A stretch of DNA of 64,000 nucleotides from Pseudonocardia terrae (GCF_021343995.1 NZ_JAJTTE010000033.1:21444-85443); one strand, 5' to 3'. Counted from the stretch's first letter, positions 53,956 through 61,849 are shown. Notes: generated from the sequence alone by a model not told the origin. Numbers and translations: made by a program.

Positions 53956-54744
53956 ATGCCCCTCAGTGCCGAGGCCCTGACGACCGCCGACCACGCCGCC
54001 GATCTGCTCTGGCGTGCGTGGGCGGGCGGCGACGTGATCGACGATCTCCCCGAGGACCTGCGCCCCTACGACCACGCGGCCGGCTGGGCGATCCAGCAGC
54101 GGATCGGCGAGCGGGCGGGCCCGGGCTACGGCTGGAAGATCGCGGCGACGTCGGCACCGAGCCAGGCCGTCATCGGCATCGGCACCCCGCTGCCGGGCCG
54201 GTTGTTCGACCGCTTCCGCTTCGAACCCGGCGACGTGCTGCCCTTCGGCGGCCTGCACATGCGGGTGGTCGAGGCGGAGTTCGCGTTCCGGATGGCGTCC
54301 GACGTGCCGGTCGGGGCGTCGCGGGAGGAGGTGCTCGCCGCCGTCGCGGCGCTGCACCTGGCGATCGAGGTGCCCGACTCCCGGCTGCGGGACTACCCGC
54401 GGGCGGGCAGCTCGCTGCTGCTGGCCGACGTCGCCTGCGCCGGGCAGTTCGTGCTCGGCCCGGAGATCCCGGACTGGCAGGGGATCGAGTTGTCCACAGC
54501 GGGGACAGCGTTGTGGATCAACGGTGAGAAGGCCGCCGCCGGGACGGGCGCCGAGGTGATGGGCGACCCGCGGACGGCGCTGGTGTGGCTGGCCGAGGAG
54601 CTCGCGCACCTCGGGACCGGCCTGCGGGCCGGCGAGATCGTGACGACGGGCTCCACCACCCCGGTGCCCGCGATCTCCGCGGGCGACGCCGTCCGCGCCG
54701 ACTTCGGCCCCCACGGCTCCGTGGAGATCACCTTCTCCACCTGA
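53956..54744 (+). CDS. 2-keto-4-pentenoate hydratase-like protein (MhpD/FAH fold)
   Basis: A 262-residue protein with the hydratase pattern: YGWKIAATSAPSQAVIGIG, VVEAEFAFRMASDVPVG (metal-binding Glu), HLAIEVPDSRLRDY, LGTGLRAGEIVTTGSTTPV and ISAGDAVRADFGPHGSVEITF (split). It lacks the N-terminal domain of full FAH enzymes. MhpD adds water to 2-hydroxypentadienoate in meta-cleavage of aromatics; the substrate here is not shown, and no dioxygenase is nearby. The ATG at 53956 follows the MalQ stop by 15 bp, so the genes may share a transcript. It converges on the RraA-like gene across a 22-bp repeat array. Confidence 0.8.
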   Translation: MPLSAEALTTADHAADLLWRAWAGGDVIDDLPEDLRPYDHAAGWAIQQRIGERAGPGYGWKIAATSAPSQAVIGIGTPLPGRLFDRFRFEPGDVLPFGGLHMRVVEAEFAFRMASDVPVGASREEVLAAVAALHLAIEVPDSRLRDYPRAGSSLLLADVACAGQFVLGPEIPDWQGIELSTAGTALWINGEKAAAGTGAEVMGDPRTALVWLAEELAHLGTGLRAGEIVTTGSTTPVPAISAGDAVRADFGPHGSVEITFST

Positions 54745-54756
54745 CGCCGACGCAGC

Positions 54757-54946
54757 CCCGACCCGACCCGACCCGACCCGACGAAGCCCACACCCCGACT
54801 CGCGGGAGCCCAGAGCCCGACTCGCGGGAGCCCAGAGCCCGACTCGCGGAAACGAGCGCCTCCGTTCCGCGAGTCGCGCTGCGAGCTCCCGCGAGTCGCG
54901 CTGTGAGCTTCCGCGAGTCGGGGTGGAGGCTCCCGCGAGTCGCGGG
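54757..54946. repeat. repeat array B: CCCGA pentamers and inverted 22-bp arrays
   Basis: Five CCCGA copies occupy 54757-54781. The core CGACTCGCGG recurs at 54796, 54818 and 54840 (22-bp period), then its complement CCGCGAGTCG at 54867, 54889, 54911 and 54933 (22-bp period). The two halves can fold into a large hairpin. It shares the GAGCCCGACTCGC core with array A and fills a convergent junction. Confidence 0.9.
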
Positions 54947-54955
54947 GTTTCGCTG

Positions 54956-55609
54956 TCAGACCGTGAAGCCCAGGGTGCTGGGCTGCTCCTTCGTCAGGGC
55001 GGCGAGGTGCTCGTCGACCGTGGTCATGCCGTGCAGGTCCCGGCCCGCCGCCATGCCCGCGAGCAGCGCCTTCTCGGCCCGCTCGATCTCCTCGGCGGTG
55101 TCGATCGCGGCGGCGAAGCGCTCCCGCGGGCCGACGACGATGCCGTCGTCGTCCCCGACCACGATGTCGCCGGACGAAACGCGCACCCGCCCGAGCAGCA
55201 CCTCGCGCCCGAAGGTGCCGGGGTCGCGAGTGGTGCCGGACATCGGGTTGGTGCCGCGCGCATGCACCGGCAACCCGATCCGGCGCAGCCCCCGGACGTC
55301 GCGGCAGTAGCCGTCGATCACGATCGCGGCGATCCCGCGCCGGCGCGCCTCCGTGGCGAACAGCTCCCCCGACACCGCCTTGCGCAGCGAGTTCGTGGCC
55401 ACCACCAGGACCGACCCGGGCTCGGCCTCGCGCAGAGCGACGAGCACCGGCAGGTGGTCGTCGTAGGCGAGCAACGTGAACGCGGGCCCGGCGAACGAGA
55501 CGTCCGGGACCATCGCGCGGATCGTCGGGTCGACGACGGCGAGTCCCTTGTCGGCGTCGCACAGCGAGGAGACCTGCACCGCGCGGAGGCGCTCGATCAG
55601 CGTGTCCAT
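54956..55609 (-). CDS. RraA-like / HMG aldolase family protein
   Basis: A 217-residue protein of the RraA/4-hydroxy-4-methyl-2-oxoglutarate aldolase fold: SSLCDADKGLAVVDPTIR, GPAFTLLAYDDHLPV, VLVVATNSLRKAVSGELFATEARRRGIAAIVIDGYCRDV (in parts) and LPVHARGTNPMSGT. The Arg-Asp pair (GYCRDVRG) and DGIVVGPRER are the metal and substrate motifs of the aldolase branch. RraA proper inhibits RNase E, but this Arg/Asp-complete type more often has an aldolase or decarboxylase role. The ATG at 55609 is divergent from the SRPBCC gene. GGATGGGGG lies just before it. Confidence 0.85.
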   Translation of the reverse strand: MDTLIERLRAVQVSSLCDADKGLAVVDPTIRAMVPDVSFAGPAFTLLAYDDHLPVLVALREAEPGSVLVVATNSLRKAVSGELFATEARRRGIAAIVIDGYCRDVRGLRRIGLPVHARGTNPMSGTTRDPGTFGREVLLGRVRVSSGDIVVGDDDGIVVGPRERFAAAIDTAEEIERAEKALLAGMAAGRDLHGMTTVDEHLAALTKEQPSTLGFTV

Positions 55610-55633
55610 GCCCCCATCCTGCTCCTGCAATCC

Positions 55634-55673
55634 TTGACTTGCACTTCGATGTGGTGCAACCTCAGGCTTGCAC
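55634..55673 (+). promoter_or_regulatory. promoter and operator of the SRPBCC-arsR operon
   Basis: -35 TTGACT (55634-55639) and -10 CAACCT (55657-55662) are 17 bp apart. TTGCAC (55639-55644) and GTGCAA (55654-55659) form an inverted repeat with a 9-bp spacer between and over the boxes; TTGCAC recurs at 55668-55673. This fits ArsR-type autorepression. Confidence 0.6.
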
Positions 55674-55692
55674 ATCAACCGAGGAGGAAGCC

Positions 55693-56124
55693 ATGGACAC
55701 GATCACCCGCGAGATCACCGTCAACGCTGCCCGCGCCCGCGTCTGGGAGGTCATCACGCAGGCGCAGCACCTCGGCCGCTGGTTCGGCGACGCCGGGGCC
55801 GAGATCGACCTGCGCCCGGGCGGCCGGCTGACCCTCAGCTTCGAGGGCCACGGCACCAGCGTCGCCCGGGTCGACCGCGTCGAGGAACCGGAGGTGTTCA
55901 GCTTCCGGTGGGCGCGCAGCCGGGAGACCGAGCCCGCACCGGGGGACGAGACGCTCGTCGAGTTCACCCTGACCGAGATCGCGGACGGGACCCTCGTCCG
56001 GGTCAGGGAGAGCGGGTTCGCGAGCCTCACCGGCGACGCCGCGGCCTACCACCGCGGGAACACCGAGGGCTGGGCGATCAAGACCGCGGAGCTGCAGCGC
56101 TACCTGGAGACCGTGCCCGCATGA
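55693..56124 (+). CDS. SRPBCC/AHSA1-domain protein
   Basis: A 143-residue START-like protein: ITVNAARARVWEVITQAQHLGRWFG at the N-terminus (family PAERVWRALTDPEHLARWF), GGRLTLSFEGHGT, FSFRWARSRETEPAPGDETLVEFTL and YHRGNTEGWAIKTAELQRYL (each in part). The hydrophobic pocket of this fold binds lipids or other small molecules. The ATG at 55693 follows GAGGAGGAAG. It is co-transcribed with an ArsR regulator (4-bp overlap). Such pairs recur in actinobacteria; the ligand is unknown. Confidence 0.88.
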   Translation: MDTITREITVNAARARVWEVITQAQHLGRWFGDAGAEIDLRPGGRLTLSFEGHGTSVARVDRVEEPEVFSFRWARSRETEPAPGDETLVEFTLTEIADGTLVRVRESGFASLTGDAAAYHRGNTEGWAIKTAELQRYLETVPA

Positions 56125-56423
56125 GTGGTCAGGCCCTGTCGGCGCTCGCCGACCCCACCCGCCGCGAGCTGCTCGAGCGGCTCGCGCGCGGGGAGGCGAG
56201 CGCGACCGTGCTGGCGCGCGACCTGCCGATCAGCCGGCAGGCCGTCGTCCAGCACCTCGGGGTGCTCGACGCCGCGGGGCTGGTCCGGTCCAGCCGGCAC
56301 GGCCGGGAGGTCCGCTGGTCCCCCCGGCCGGACGGGCTGATCGCGGCCGCGGCCTGGCTGACCGGCCTGGCGGAGGAGTGGGACCGCCGGCTCGCCGCGA
56401 TCAAGGCGATCGCGGAGGGCTAG
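56121..56423 (+). CDS. ArsR-family repressor
   Basis: A 100-residue winged-helix protein: ALADPTRRELLERLARGEAS, VLARDLPISRQAVVQHLGVL (recognition helix) and AAGLVRSSRHGREVRWSPRP. It has no metal-binding Cys motif, so it belongs to the non-metal ArsR group that partners AHSA1 proteins. The ATG at 56121 overlaps the SRPBCC stop (ATGA). Its stop codon TAG is formed by the CTAG target of an IS630-type insertion; without the element the same stop would be read, so the protein is intact. Confidence 0.88.
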   Translation: MSGQALSALADPTRRELLERLARGEASATVLARDLPISRQAVVQHLGVLDAAGLVRSSRHGREVRWSPRPDGLIAAAAWLTGLAEEWDRRLAAIKAIAEG

Positions 56424-56452
56424 TGGTCTCGGTCGTTAGTTCGTCGGGGGTC
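56423..56452. repeat. IS630 left terminal inverted repeat
   Basis: Begins GTGGTCTCGGTCGTTAG; differs from the right end only at positions 6 and 7. The transposase stop codon lies inside it. Confidence 0.9.
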
Positions 56453-57602
56453 GTGCGGCAGCGGTGGGTGCGGCGGGCTGTTCGTGGCTGATCTTGTCGA
56501 GTAGGGCGCGAAGGTCGTGTCGGGTGAAGGTCCAGTCGAAGGGGGTTGCGGTCTGGTTGTAGCGATCCTGGAAGGCCAGGATGCGCTCGGCGAGGGCGTC
56601 GAGGTCGGGGAAGTCGACCGGGGTGATGGCTTTGCGTTGCAGGACCGAGAAGTAGATCTCGACCTGGTTGAGCCAGGACGCGTGCACGGGTAGGTGCACC
56701 AGGGTCGCGGTCGGCCAGGTCGCGGTCATGCGGTCGATCGAGGCCTGCCCGGCGTGACTGGAGCCATTGTCGACGACCCAGAACACCCGGCGGGCGGAGG
56801 CGTAGGGCTCGCGGCTCATCACGTGGTCGACCAGTTCGGTGAAGGGCTTGATGCCGGTCTTCGGCGCGATGGTGCCCAGGACCCGGGCGTGGTGGACGTC
56901 GTAGGCGGCGAAGTAGGCCAGGGTTCCGCCGCGGCGGTACTCGAACTCGACGCGGCGCGGGTGGCCCGGCCCGGCGGGCCGGCCGGGGTGGCGCCGCCGC
57001 AGGGCTTGGAGCTGGGATTTCTCGTCGGCGCTGATCACGTAGTCGTCCGGGCCGAGTGCGGCACCGGCCCAGGTGCGGGCGTAGAGGTCGAGCACGCGGG
57101 CGGCCTTGGCCTCGAAGTCGGGGTCCCGGGGGAAGATCCACGAGCGGTGGTGCCAGGGTTTGATCGCGGCATCGTCGAGTCGGCGGCGCACCGTGGACGC
57201 GGAGATCGACTCGACCAGACCGCGAGTGACGGCCTCGCCGGCCAGCTCCGCGCTGCTCCACCGCGCCAGCGGGATCCCGGTCTCGGCCGGCAGCGTGCAC
57301 GCCAGCGCGGTGAGCGCGGCGGTCGGCCCCGCGGTGAAGATGCGCGGCCGCCCGCTGCGGGGCCGGTCGGTCAGCCCCTCGATCCGCCCGGTCGCAAAGC
57401 GGCGACGCCACTTGCGTGCGGTGTCGACACAGACCCCCAGCTCCGCGGCGATCGCGGCGTTCGAGGCGCCACCGGCGGCCGCGAGCACGATCCGGGCCCG
57501 TAACCGGTCGCGGTGTTCGGTGCGTGCGTTGCGGGCTCGTGCGGTCAGCACGGCCTGTTCGGCAGCGGTGAGCACGATGACGAACGGGCTGGCGACCGGC
57601 AT
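56436..57602 (-). CDS. IS630-family transposase
   Basis: A 388-residue DDE transposase. The N-terminal HTH is LTAAEQAVLTARARNARTEH with ASNAAIAAELGVCVDTARKW, then SGRPRIFT. The RNase-H fold carries D (ISADEKSQLQAL, near 192), D (VFWVVDNGSSHAG, near 277) and E (SWLNQVEIYFSVL, near 315). Full length for the group. The ATG at 57602 is chosen as the last before the HTH with a good frame; the stop lies in the left terminal repeat, and the last residues, RPPTN, are encoded by the repeat. Confidence 0.93.
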   Translation of the reverse strand: MPVASPFVIVLTAAEQAVLTARARNARTEHRDRLRARIVLAAAGGASNAAIAAELGVCVDTARKWRRRFATGRIEGLTDRPRSGRPRIFTAGPTAALTALACTLPAETGIPLARWSSAELAGEAVTRGLVESISASTVRRRLDDAAIKPWHHRSWIFPRDPDFEAKAARVLDLYARTWAGAALGPDDYVISADEKSQLQALRRRHPGRPAGPGHPRRVEFEYRRGGTLAYFAAYDVHHARVLGTIAPKTGIKPFTELVDHVMSREPYASARRVFWVVDNGSSHAGQASIDRMTATWPTATLVHLPVHASWLNQVEIYFSVLQRKAITPVDFPDLDALAERILAFQDRYNQTATPFDWTFTRHDLRALLDKISHEQPAAPTAAARPPTN

Positions 57603-57725
57603 CCCCGCGTTGTCGGCTCCCGATCGCCGCTGGGCGCCCCGCGACACACCGTGCGAACCCGTGCGTGCGGCAAGCGGACGATCCTGCGGGCCGGACAGCT
57701 CGCTCGGGGCTGCCACCATGAGCCG

Positions 57726-58079
57726 GTGGCGCCCCGTTTCCCCGAGTCGACCAAGAACTCCGTGCGGCACCGGTTGGCCGCGCGCGCCCGGGAGCGCTGG
57801 CCCCAGATCACCGAGCTGCGGATGCGCCACCACGGGGTGTTCACCTACCTCGAGGCCACCACCGCCCACACGACCCTGCCGCTGTGCCGGTTGCGCTACA
57901 TCGGGTCAGCCCATGACTGGCAGGTCGCGATCTACCGGGCCAGCCACGACGACTACCAGGAATCGCTCTTCCCCAACGGGCTGCCCTTCGGGACCTGCCA
58001 AGACGCCCTCGACCTGGCCTGCGGCCTCTACCTCGACGACCCCAACGCCTGGCAGGACCTCAGACCCCCGACGAACTAA
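57726..58079 (+). CDS. IS630 passenger protein of unknown function
   Basis: A 117-residue protein from the GTG at 57726, divergent from the transposase. The sequence RFPESTKNSVRHRLAARARE, RLRYIGSAHDWQVAIYRASHDDYQ and ALDLACGLYLDDPNAW shows a compact mixed fold without known motifs. I recall similar proteins in actinobacterial IS630 elements, but cannot check. It ends in RPPTN, encoded by the right terminal repeat, exactly as the transposase does. It may aid transposition or be a cargo gene. Confidence 0.65.
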   Translation: MAPRFPESTKNSVRHRLAARARERWPQITELRMRHHGVFTYLEATTAHTTLPLCRLRYIGSAHDWQVAIYRASHDDYQESLFPNGLPFGTCQDALDLACGLYLDDPNAWQDLRPPTN

Positions 58080-58092
58080 CGACCGGAACCAC
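58063..58092. repeat. IS630 right terminal inverted repeat
   Basis: Complement of the left end with two mismatches; ends CCGGAACCAC before TA. The passenger gene stop codon lies inside it. Confidence 0.9.
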
Positions 58093-58095
58093 TAG

Positions 58096-58281
58096 TCACT
58101 CGCCGTCGTCGAGCGGACGGGGCGGGAGCTCCGTCCGCTCGATCCGGTTCTCGACGCCCTCGCGCGGCTCGGTCTCCGCCCACTCCTCGCGGTGCCCGCC
58201 GTGGTTGCCCATCCGGCCCTGGACCTCGGCGGCCTCCTGCTCGTCGACACGCGGGCTGTGCTTGCTGCTGCCACGTTCCAT
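58096..58281 (-). CDS. small conserved acidic/basic protein
   Basis: A 61-residue hydrophilic protein: MERGSSKHSPRVDEQEAAEV, then HREEWAETEPREGVENRIER. The opening RGS(S/D)KHSPRVDE is a pattern I know from small conserved actinobacterial proteins of unknown function. It is probably disordered. The stop lies 3 bp from the IS630 right junction, so the insertion just spared it. The ATG at 58281 has a poor Shine-Dalgarno. Confidence 0.7.
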   Translation of the reverse strand: MERGSSKHSPRVDEQEAAEVQGRMGNHGGHREEWAETEPREGVENRIERTELPPRPLDDGE

Positions 58282-58319
58282 ACTCCGGGCGTACCTCCCC
58301 GGCCCACGGGCAAACGGGA

Positions 58320-59198
58320 TCAGCGGACCGTGGCGAGCGCGCCGGCCACGATGTCGACCCGCACCCGGGCGGCGGCCTCGAGCTCGAGGACCTCGCCGTC
58401 GACCTGAGCCGGCATCGGGTCGATCGTGCCGAAGGCGTACTCGCGCACGCTGGGTTGGGGGCCGAGCCCACGGAACGCCGCCTTCACCGCCGTGAGGGCG
58501 GTGCGCAGCTTCGAGTGGTGGCGGACGAGCACGACCTCGAAGACGCCGTCGTCCGGGCGGGCGTCCTCGGCGAGCGTGGCGTACTTCGCCATCTCGGGGA
58601 TGTTGGCGAAGACGAGGCTGTCGAAGGTCTCGCGCCGGCCGTCCACCTCGATGGCGAAGGGGTGGAAGCGGGAGAAGGCGCGCACGGTCGTCACGACCTC
58701 CGTGAACGAGCCCTTGCCGCCGCGCTCGAGCTCCAGCGCGACGACCGGGGTGATTCCGAGCCCGATGTAGGAATGCGCGTACCGCACGTCGCCGTCGACG
58801 GTGAGCCGCAGGAGGTCGAGCCGTTCGGTCCGGCCCTCGACGATCGCGTCGAGCAGCGGCCGCCGGGCGACGACGCGGCGGTGGTCGTTCGCGTTGCCGG
58901 CCGCCAGCACCGCGGCGGCGGCCCGGGTCTCGCCGGCCTTCATCAGGCCGTCGACGACCTCGTTGTAGCCGCCGTCGCCGCTGACCGACACGACCAGCGG
59001 CGCGCCCGACCCGGCCTCCTCGCGGGCGATCTCCCGCGCGTGCCCGGCGTACTCGGTGGGGCGCAGCTCGACGGGCAGGTCGGCGGCCCGCTCGGCGAGC
59101 CCCGACTTGAGCTCCTCGGCGCGCTCCTGCGCGTTCCCGGTGCTGTTCGGGTTGAAGACGACCACGACCCGGTCGAAGGCGCGCGCCACGCCGCGCAC
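58320..59198 (-). CDS. diacylglycerol kinase-family lipid kinase
   Basis: A 292-residue protein with the DAGK catalytic domain: VVVFNPNSTGNAQERAEEL, the SVSGDGGYNEVVDGLM phosphate loop (GDG, with GYN in place of GT) and AAGNANDHRR in the position of the family GTGNDFAR motif. The second domain contains PDDGVFEVVLVRHH, as in YegS/DgkB-like proteins. It phosphorylates diacylglycerol or related lipids. The deviations in the nucleotide loop leave activity and substrate uncertain. The GTG at 59198 lies 1 bp after the EamA stop. Confidence 0.83.
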   Translation of the reverse strand: MRGVARAFDRVVVVFNPNSTGNAQERAEELKSGLAERAADLPVELRPTEYAGHAREIAREEAGSGAPLVVSVSGDGGYNEVVDGLMKAGETRAAAAVLAAGNANDHRRVVARRPLLDAIVEGRTERLDLLRLTVDGDVRYAHSYIGLGITPVVALELERGGKGSFTEVVTTVRAFSRFHPFAIEVDGRRETFDSLVFANIPEMAKYATLAEDARPDDGVFEVVLVRHHSKLRTALTAVKAAFRGLGPQPSVREYAFGTIDPMPAQVDGEVLELEAAARVRVDIVAGALATVR

Positions 59199-59199
59199 C

Positions 59200-60105
59200 C
59201 TATCCGGTCCGCGTCAGCACCACCGGTTCCGCGCCGCGCTCCCGCAGGCCGAGCGCGGTGATCGTCACCACGACGACGAGCAGGCCGATCCACTGCGTCG
59301 GGCTGGGCGAGACGCCGAGGAACGCGATGCCGAGGACCGTGGCCGTCGCGGGAAAGGCGAGCTCGGCGAGGGTGGCCCGCGCGGCCGGGGTGTCGCGCAG
59401 CCCGACGTAGTAGAGGACGAGCGCGAGCAGGCCCGGGATCAGTGCCAGCAGCGCCAGCGGGCCGAGCTGGCCGGGCGTGACGGCGAGCGGCGCGCCCTGC
59501 ACCGCGACGATGGTCGCCGCGGCCGGCAGCCCGACCAGGAAGCGCAGCACCGTGACGTCGCGCGGCGCGGTCCGCACCCCGACCAGCCGGCCGAGCACCG
59601 TGCCGAAGCCCCACAGCACCGCGGCGCCGATCGCGAGCCCGGCCGCCCCGAGCTCGCGCACCTGCACCGCGAACGGATCGGGGAAGGCGACCAGCCAGGC
59701 CCCGACCAGGGCCGGCACCGCGAACAGCCAGTACCCCACGCGCACCCGCTCGCCGAGCAGGGCCGCCGCGGCGACGACGGCCACGAGCGGTTGGAGCTTC
59801 TGGAGCACCAGCGGGGTCAGGGCGTCGCCGGTGGCGAACGCCGCGGTGAAGAGCGCCGTGGCCAACGCCGACGATCCCGCCCCGATCACGAGCAGTGCCA
59901 CGCGGTCGCGCGTCGACGCGGCGCGGAAGGCCCGTACCGCCGCGGGGACCAGCGGCAGCAGCACGACGACGGCGATCAGGTGCTCCCAGAACACCACTGT
60001 GGCGGCCGGGAGCGCGCCCGCGAGCGGCGCCCGCAGCAGGCCGTCGGTCCCCCACAGCGCGGCCGCGACCGCCACGAGCCACGTCCGGTCCCGCACCTGC
60101 GTCAT
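59200..60105 (-). CDS. EamA/DMT-family transporter
   Basis: A 301-residue protein with ten hydrophobic helices in two EamA repeats (LVAVAAALWGTDGLLRAPLA... and AIGAAVLWGFGTVLGRLVG...). The family exports metabolites such as amino acids or drugs; the substrate is unknown. The ATG at 60105 is preferred to the GTG at 60108. The gene ends 1 bp before the lipid kinase, so the two form an operon. Confidence 0.87.
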   Translation of the reverse strand: MTQVRDRTWLVAVAAALWGTDGLLRAPLAGALPAATVVFWEHLIAVVVLLPLVPAAVRAFRAASTRDRVALLVIGAGSSALATALFTAAFATGDALTPLVLQKLQPLVAVVAAAALLGERVRVGYWLFAVPALVGAWLVAFPDPFAVQVRELGAAGLAIGAAVLWGFGTVLGRLVGVRTAPRDVTVLRFLVGLPAAATIVAVQGAPLAVTPGQLGPLALLALIPGLLALVLYYVGLRDTPAARATLAELAFPATATVLGIAFLGVSPSPTQWIGLLVVVVTITALGLRERGAEPVVLTRTG

Positions 60106-60163
60106 CACCGGGCAACCCCGCGCGCGGTGGATCTATGCCGCGCGGTGCTGTCACGATGGAGGG

Positions 60164-60541
60164 ATGGAGTCCACCCGCCTCGACCGCTGGCTCTGGTCGG
60201 TCCGGCTGGCCAAGACCCGGTCCGACGCCGCGGCCGCCTGCCGGGGCGGGCACGTGCGCGTCAACGACCGCCCCGCCAAGCCCGCCACCGCGGTGCACCC
60301 CGGCGACGAGGTCCGCGCGCGGGTGTACGAGCAGACGCGGATCGTCGAGGTCACCAAGGTGATCCAGAAGCGGGTCGGGGCGCCCGAGGCGCAGGCCTGC
60401 TACCTCGACCACACGCCGCCCCCGCCGCCGAAGGAGGCCCGCCCGGTGTTCGCCGTGCGCGAGCGCGGGACGGGGCGGCCCACCAAGCGCGAGCGGCGGA
60501 TGCTCGACCAGCTCGGCGCCCTCCGCCCACCGCGTCCCTGA
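60164..60541 (+). CDS. S4-domain RNA-binding protein (HSP15-like)
   Basis: A 125-residue protein. The S4 domain (about 4-65) is RLDRWLWSVRLAKTRSDAAA and GGHVRVNDRPAKPATAVHPG, followed by a basic tail with Pro-rich HTPPPPPKEA and GRPTKRERRMLDQL. This is the layout of HslR/HSP15, which binds 50S subunits holding stalled nascent chains. The ATG at 60164 follows GGAGGG closely. It is divergent from the EamA gene. PyrD follows 46 bp later. Confidence 0.92.
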   Translation: MESTRLDRWLWSVRLAKTRSDAAAACRGGHVRVNDRPAKPATAVHPGDEVRARVYEQTRIVEVTKVIQKRVGAPEAQACYLDHTPPPPPKEARPVFAVRERGTGRPTKRERRMLDQLGALRPPRP

Positions 60542-60587
60542 GCGTCCCTGGGAAGCCCGCGCCCGGCGGGTGGGCGATGATGGGGGC

Positions 60588-61682
60588 ATGTACGACCTGC
60601 TGTTCCGGCACGTCCTGCGGCGGATTCCCGCCGAGCCGATCCACGGTGTCGCGTTCGGGGCGATCCGGGGCGTGGCCGGGTCCTCGGTCGTCGGCCCGCG
60701 CCTCGGCGCCCTGCTGACCGAGTCCGACCCGGTGCTGCGGACGCGGGTGTTCGGCGTCGACTTCCCCAACCCGCTCGGTCTGGCCGCGGGCTTCGACAAG
60801 GACGCCCGCGGGCCCGTCGCGCTGGGCCGGCTCGGCTTCGGCTTCGTCGAGCTCGGCACGATCACCGCACGCCCGCAGCCGGGCAACCCCAAGCCCCGGC
60901 TCTTCCGCCTCCCCGAGGACAAGGCGCTCGTGAACCGCATGGGGTTCAACAACTCCGGGGCCGACGCCGTCGCCGCACGACTGGCCGCCCTGTCGCGGGA
61001 GGGTCGGCCGGTCCTGGGGATCAACATCGGCAAGAGCAAGGTCGCGACGCCCGAGGAGGCCGTCGACGACTATCGCCACAGCGCGCGCGTCCTCGCGCCG
61101 CACGCGGACTACGTGGTCGTCAACGTCAGCTCCCCCAACACGCCGGGCCTGCGCGACATGCAGCAGGTGGCCGTGCTGTCGCCCTTGCTCGAGGCCGTGC
61201 GCGAGGAGCTCGTGTCCGCCGTGCCCGGACGCACCGTCCCTCTGCTCGTGAAGATCACGACCGACCTCGCCGCCGAGGACGTCGACGCCGTGGCGGACCT
61301 GACCGTGCGCCTCGGGCTGGACGGCGTGGTCGCCACCAACACCACCGTCTCCCGCGACGGTCTCCGCACACCCCGCACCGAGGTCGACGCGCTGGGGACC
61401 GGTGGGCTGTCGGGTCTTCCCCTGGCCACGGCGGCACAGGCTGTCGTGGGGACGCTGCGAGCGAAGCTCGGCCCCGACCGCACCATCATCTCCGTGGGCG
61501 GAATCTTCACGGGTGAGGACGCCTACCGCCGCATCACCGCCGGCGCCTCGCTGGTGCAGTCCTACACGGGCTTCATCTATGGCGGCGGGACGTGGCCGCG
61601 GAAGGTGAACCGGGACCTCGCCGCCCTCCTGCGTCGCGACGGGCACGCCACCCTCTCCGCCGCGGTGGGCTCCACCTCCTGA
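60588..61682 (+). CDS. pyrD: dihydroorotate dehydrogenase (quinone), class 2
   Basis: A 364-residue FMN enzyme. The N-terminal membrane-binding helices of class 2 are present (LLFRHVLRRIPAEPIHGVAF). VFGVDFPNPLGLAAGFDKD, GFVELGTITARPQPGNPKPRLFR and NRMGFNNSG are conserved; the catalytic Ser is in VNVSSPNTPGLR near 182. GGIFTGEDAYRRITAGASLVQ and YTGFIYGG (part each) bind the FMN phosphate. It makes orotate in pyrimidine synthesis and passes electrons to quinone. The ATG at 60588 follows a GGGGG run. The gene stands alone, away from other pyr genes. Confidence 0.96.
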   Translation: MYDLLFRHVLRRIPAEPIHGVAFGAIRGVAGSSVVGPRLGALLTESDPVLRTRVFGVDFPNPLGLAAGFDKDARGPVALGRLGFGFVELGTITARPQPGNPKPRLFRLPEDKALVNRMGFNNSGADAVAARLAALSREGRPVLGINIGKSKVATPEEAVDDYRHSARVLAPHADYVVVNVSSPNTPGLRDMQQVAVLSPLLEAVREELVSAVPGRTVPLLVKITTDLAAEDVDAVADLTVRLGLDGVVATNTTVSRDGLRTPRTEVDALGTGGLSGLPLATAAQAVVGTLRAKLGPDRTIISVGGIFTGEDAYRRITAGASLVQSYTGFIYGGGTWPRKVNRDLAALLRRDGHATLSAAVGSTS

Positions 61683-61687
61683 CCCCC

Positions 61688-61829
61688 GCGCTATGGAACC
61701 ATAATGCGTCTCTCCCCCTCTCCGAGCCGCATTATGGCTCCATAACGCGCTCAATCCGATGCTCTGGTCGCGTCATGGTTCCAGAACGCATCAGGTCGGG
61801 CGTTCTGGACGCGTTATGGTTCCAGAATG
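61688..61829. repeat. four palindromic repeats between pyrD and the rRNA terminator
   Basis: Copies at 61688-61708, 61728-61749, 61769-61790 and 61810-61829 follow CGCRTTATGG-N-TCCAKAAYGCG, each a near palindrome; a half-site lies at 61801-61813. The second copy reads CGCATTATGG then CTCCATAACGCG. The function is unknown. Confidence 0.8.
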
Positions 61830-61849
61830 TTGGAGAAGGCGGAAACGCA

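Larger units (their letters stand above)
56423..58092. mobile_element. IS630-family insertion sequence with a passenger gene
   Basis: A 1670-bp element flanked by TA on both sides (56421-56422 and 58093-58094). The target is CTAG, the known preference of IS630. Terminal inverted repeats are 30 bp with 28 matches. Inside are a transposase gene on the minus strand and a divergent passenger gene on the plus strand. Both frames are intact, so the element may be active. Confidence 0.92.

Noticed and set aside
54796..54946. 22-bp repeat array considered as a CRISPR
   Set aside because: The units are contiguous, with no unique spacers, and no cas genes are nearby.
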